NCBI GenBank assembly: GCA_003453555.1
Contig: DMLA01000185.1
Location: 1-6,922 of the forward strand
Length of the DNA stretch: 6,922 nt
Source: Chloroflexota bacterium
GTDB lineage: Bacteria; Chloroflexota; Anaerolineae; UBA7937
Direction of reading: 5' to 3'
The notes under the pieces were generated by a model. The model had not been told where the DNA came from, made no database searches, and worked only from the letters and a program-made list of their open reading frames with translations. A program made the position numbers and the translations under genes. Shown one piece after another: positions 6,601 through 6,922 of this stretch. Position 1 is the first letter of the stretch. Every line of letters begins with the position of its first letter.

Positions 6601-6609
6601 CCTGTAGGA
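6596..6609 (-). repeat. Right arm of the 14-bp inverted repeat flanking the GNAT gene
   Basis: ACCATCCTGTAGGA is the exact reverse complement of 5516-5529. It contains TCCTGTAGGA, itself a near-palindrome (TCCT-NN-AGGA), and falls just downstream of the predicted GNAT transcription start. It could therefore also serve as a regulator site. Confidence 0.7.
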
Positions 6610-6632
6610 CGGAGAAAGGGATAGCTCTCTTT

Positions 6633-6662
6633 ATTATACTCTTCGCCCCCAAAGGGTGTCAA
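6633..6662 (-). promoter_or_regulatory. Consensus sigma70 promoter of the GNAT gene
   Basis: On the minus strand, TTGACA (6662-6657) is followed by an 18-nt spacer and TATAAT (6638-6633). Both hexamers are perfect consensus. The predicted start near 6626 gives a leader of about 70 nt carrying an inverted repeat and a GGAGGG ribosome-binding site. Confidence 0.8.
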
Positions 6663-6748
6663 TGCAACGCGTAGGTGAGCCAAGAGATCGTGCCCCCTTC
6701 TTCAGGGTTCTAAGGGGAGTCCTTGGCCTGAAAGTGAGTAAAATCTCC

Positions 6749-6774
6749 CCCCTGGCCCAAGTCGCCTGGCCCAA
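6749..6774 (+). repeat. Partial copies of the repeat core
   Basis: CCCCTGGCCCAAGTCG at 6749-6764 is identical to 6805-6820 in repeat B and to 5553-5568 in repeat A. It is followed at once by a shorter CCTGGCCCAAG (6765-6775). These look like truncated units next to the full copy, suggesting local duplication. Confidence 0.75.
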
Positions 6775-6789
6775 GGCGTGTCAGCCTGC

Positions 6790-6888
6790 CCTGGCACGCC
6801 CTGTCCCCTGGCCCAAGTCGTACCAGGACGGGCCGAACCCGACAGGGTCTTCCTTACAGGATCCCGGGGGAGGGATGACAGGCCAGGG
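6790..6888 (+). repeat. Direct repeat B (about 99 bp), upstream of the GNAT gene
   Basis: This is the second full copy, aligned to 5538-5637 at a constant offset of 1252 until a single-base gap near the end. The closing inverted segments are retained (CCCTGGCC 6806-6813 and GGCCAGGG 6881-6888), although other positions vary. CCCTGTC (6800-6806) and GACAGGG (6841-6847) can also pair, so more than one fold is possible. Confidence 0.9.
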
Positions 6889-6922
6889 AGATACAAGTCT
6901 GAGGGATGCAGGCCCCGGCCGT

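Larger units (their letters stand above)
6663..6922. other. Non-coding stretch with repeats, upstream of the GNAT promoter
   Basis: No credible gene is seen from the GNAT promoter to the window edge. Open frames here are short, biased in composition and built from repeat sequence. It contains a partial repeat copy (6749-6774), a stem GGCGTGTC (6775-6782)/GGCACGCC (6793-6800) with one G-U pair, and repeat B (6790-6888). The last 30 bases hold nothing recognised. Confidence 0.65.

Noticed and set aside
6339..6683. Minus-strand open frame overlapping the GNAT start and promoter
   Set aside because: It spans a consensus promoter and overlaps the clearly conserved GNAT N-terminus in a different frame.
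5467..6888. CRISPR array
   Set aside because: Repeat copies are few, irregularly spaced, of unequal length and separated by a whole gene; there are no regular spacers and no cas genes.
5538..6888. Insertion sequence with transposase
   Set aside because: The only gene between the repeats is a GNAT acetyltransferase; no transposase or recombinase is present.
6702..6896. Minus-strand open frame of 64 codons
   Set aside because: It is made mostly of repeat B and its partial copies, with Pro/Gly/Arg-biased composition and no supporting ribosome-binding site.

Overview
The window looks like the distal end of a tailed-phage or prophage structural module, or a phage-tail-derived particle, next to what looks like ordinary chromosomal sequence of a bacterium with moderately high G+C. 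Strong Shine-Dalgarno sites, frequent AGG/AGA and ATA codons, and TPR repeats of the 'YYNRGLAY' type would fit a thermophilic bacterium such as a Chloroflexota member. That placement is a low-confidence impression; no marker gene here settles the taxonomy.

Layout: (1) Positions 1-626, plus strand: the last 20 codons of an upstream gene, a small hydrophobic holin-like protein and a 67-residue hypothetical protein, closely spaced with good ribosome-binding sites. (2) Positions 646-2739, minus strand: a two-gene operon that interrupts the plus-strand series. It encodes a membrane-anchored coiled-coil/TPR protein with eight exact 34-residue repeats, followed by a three-TM membrane protein that is richer in A+T. 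A good sigma70-type promoter (TTGACT, 17 nt, TAGAAT) sits directly before the TPR gene and implies an almost leaderless mRNA. (3) Positions 2788-5454, plus strand: two tail-tip genes. The first is a 679-residue baseplate-hub-like protein with an apparent beta-propeller insertion. The second is a 205-residue protein with an OB-fold-like spike domain and a C-terminal beta-sandwich. (4) Positions 5455-6922: a minus-strand tandem-GNAT acetyltransferase gene with a consensus promoter (TTGACA, 18 nt, TATAAT). It is enclosed by two ~100-bp direct repeats about 93% identical, and by a shorter 14-bp inverted pair.

How the parts may work together: the plus-strand genes fit building and delivery of a tail (hub and spike) and perhaps lysis or membrane function (the holin-like protein). 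The antisense TPR/membrane pair has the layout of a phage 'moron', an independently promoted accessory cassette that serves the lysogen. A role in superinfection exclusion, defence or envelope sensing is possible but unproven. The GNAT gene is most likely host cargo or a flanking gene, and the repeats around it are the best candidates for a dispersed repeat family, a recombination boundary or a mobile cassette.
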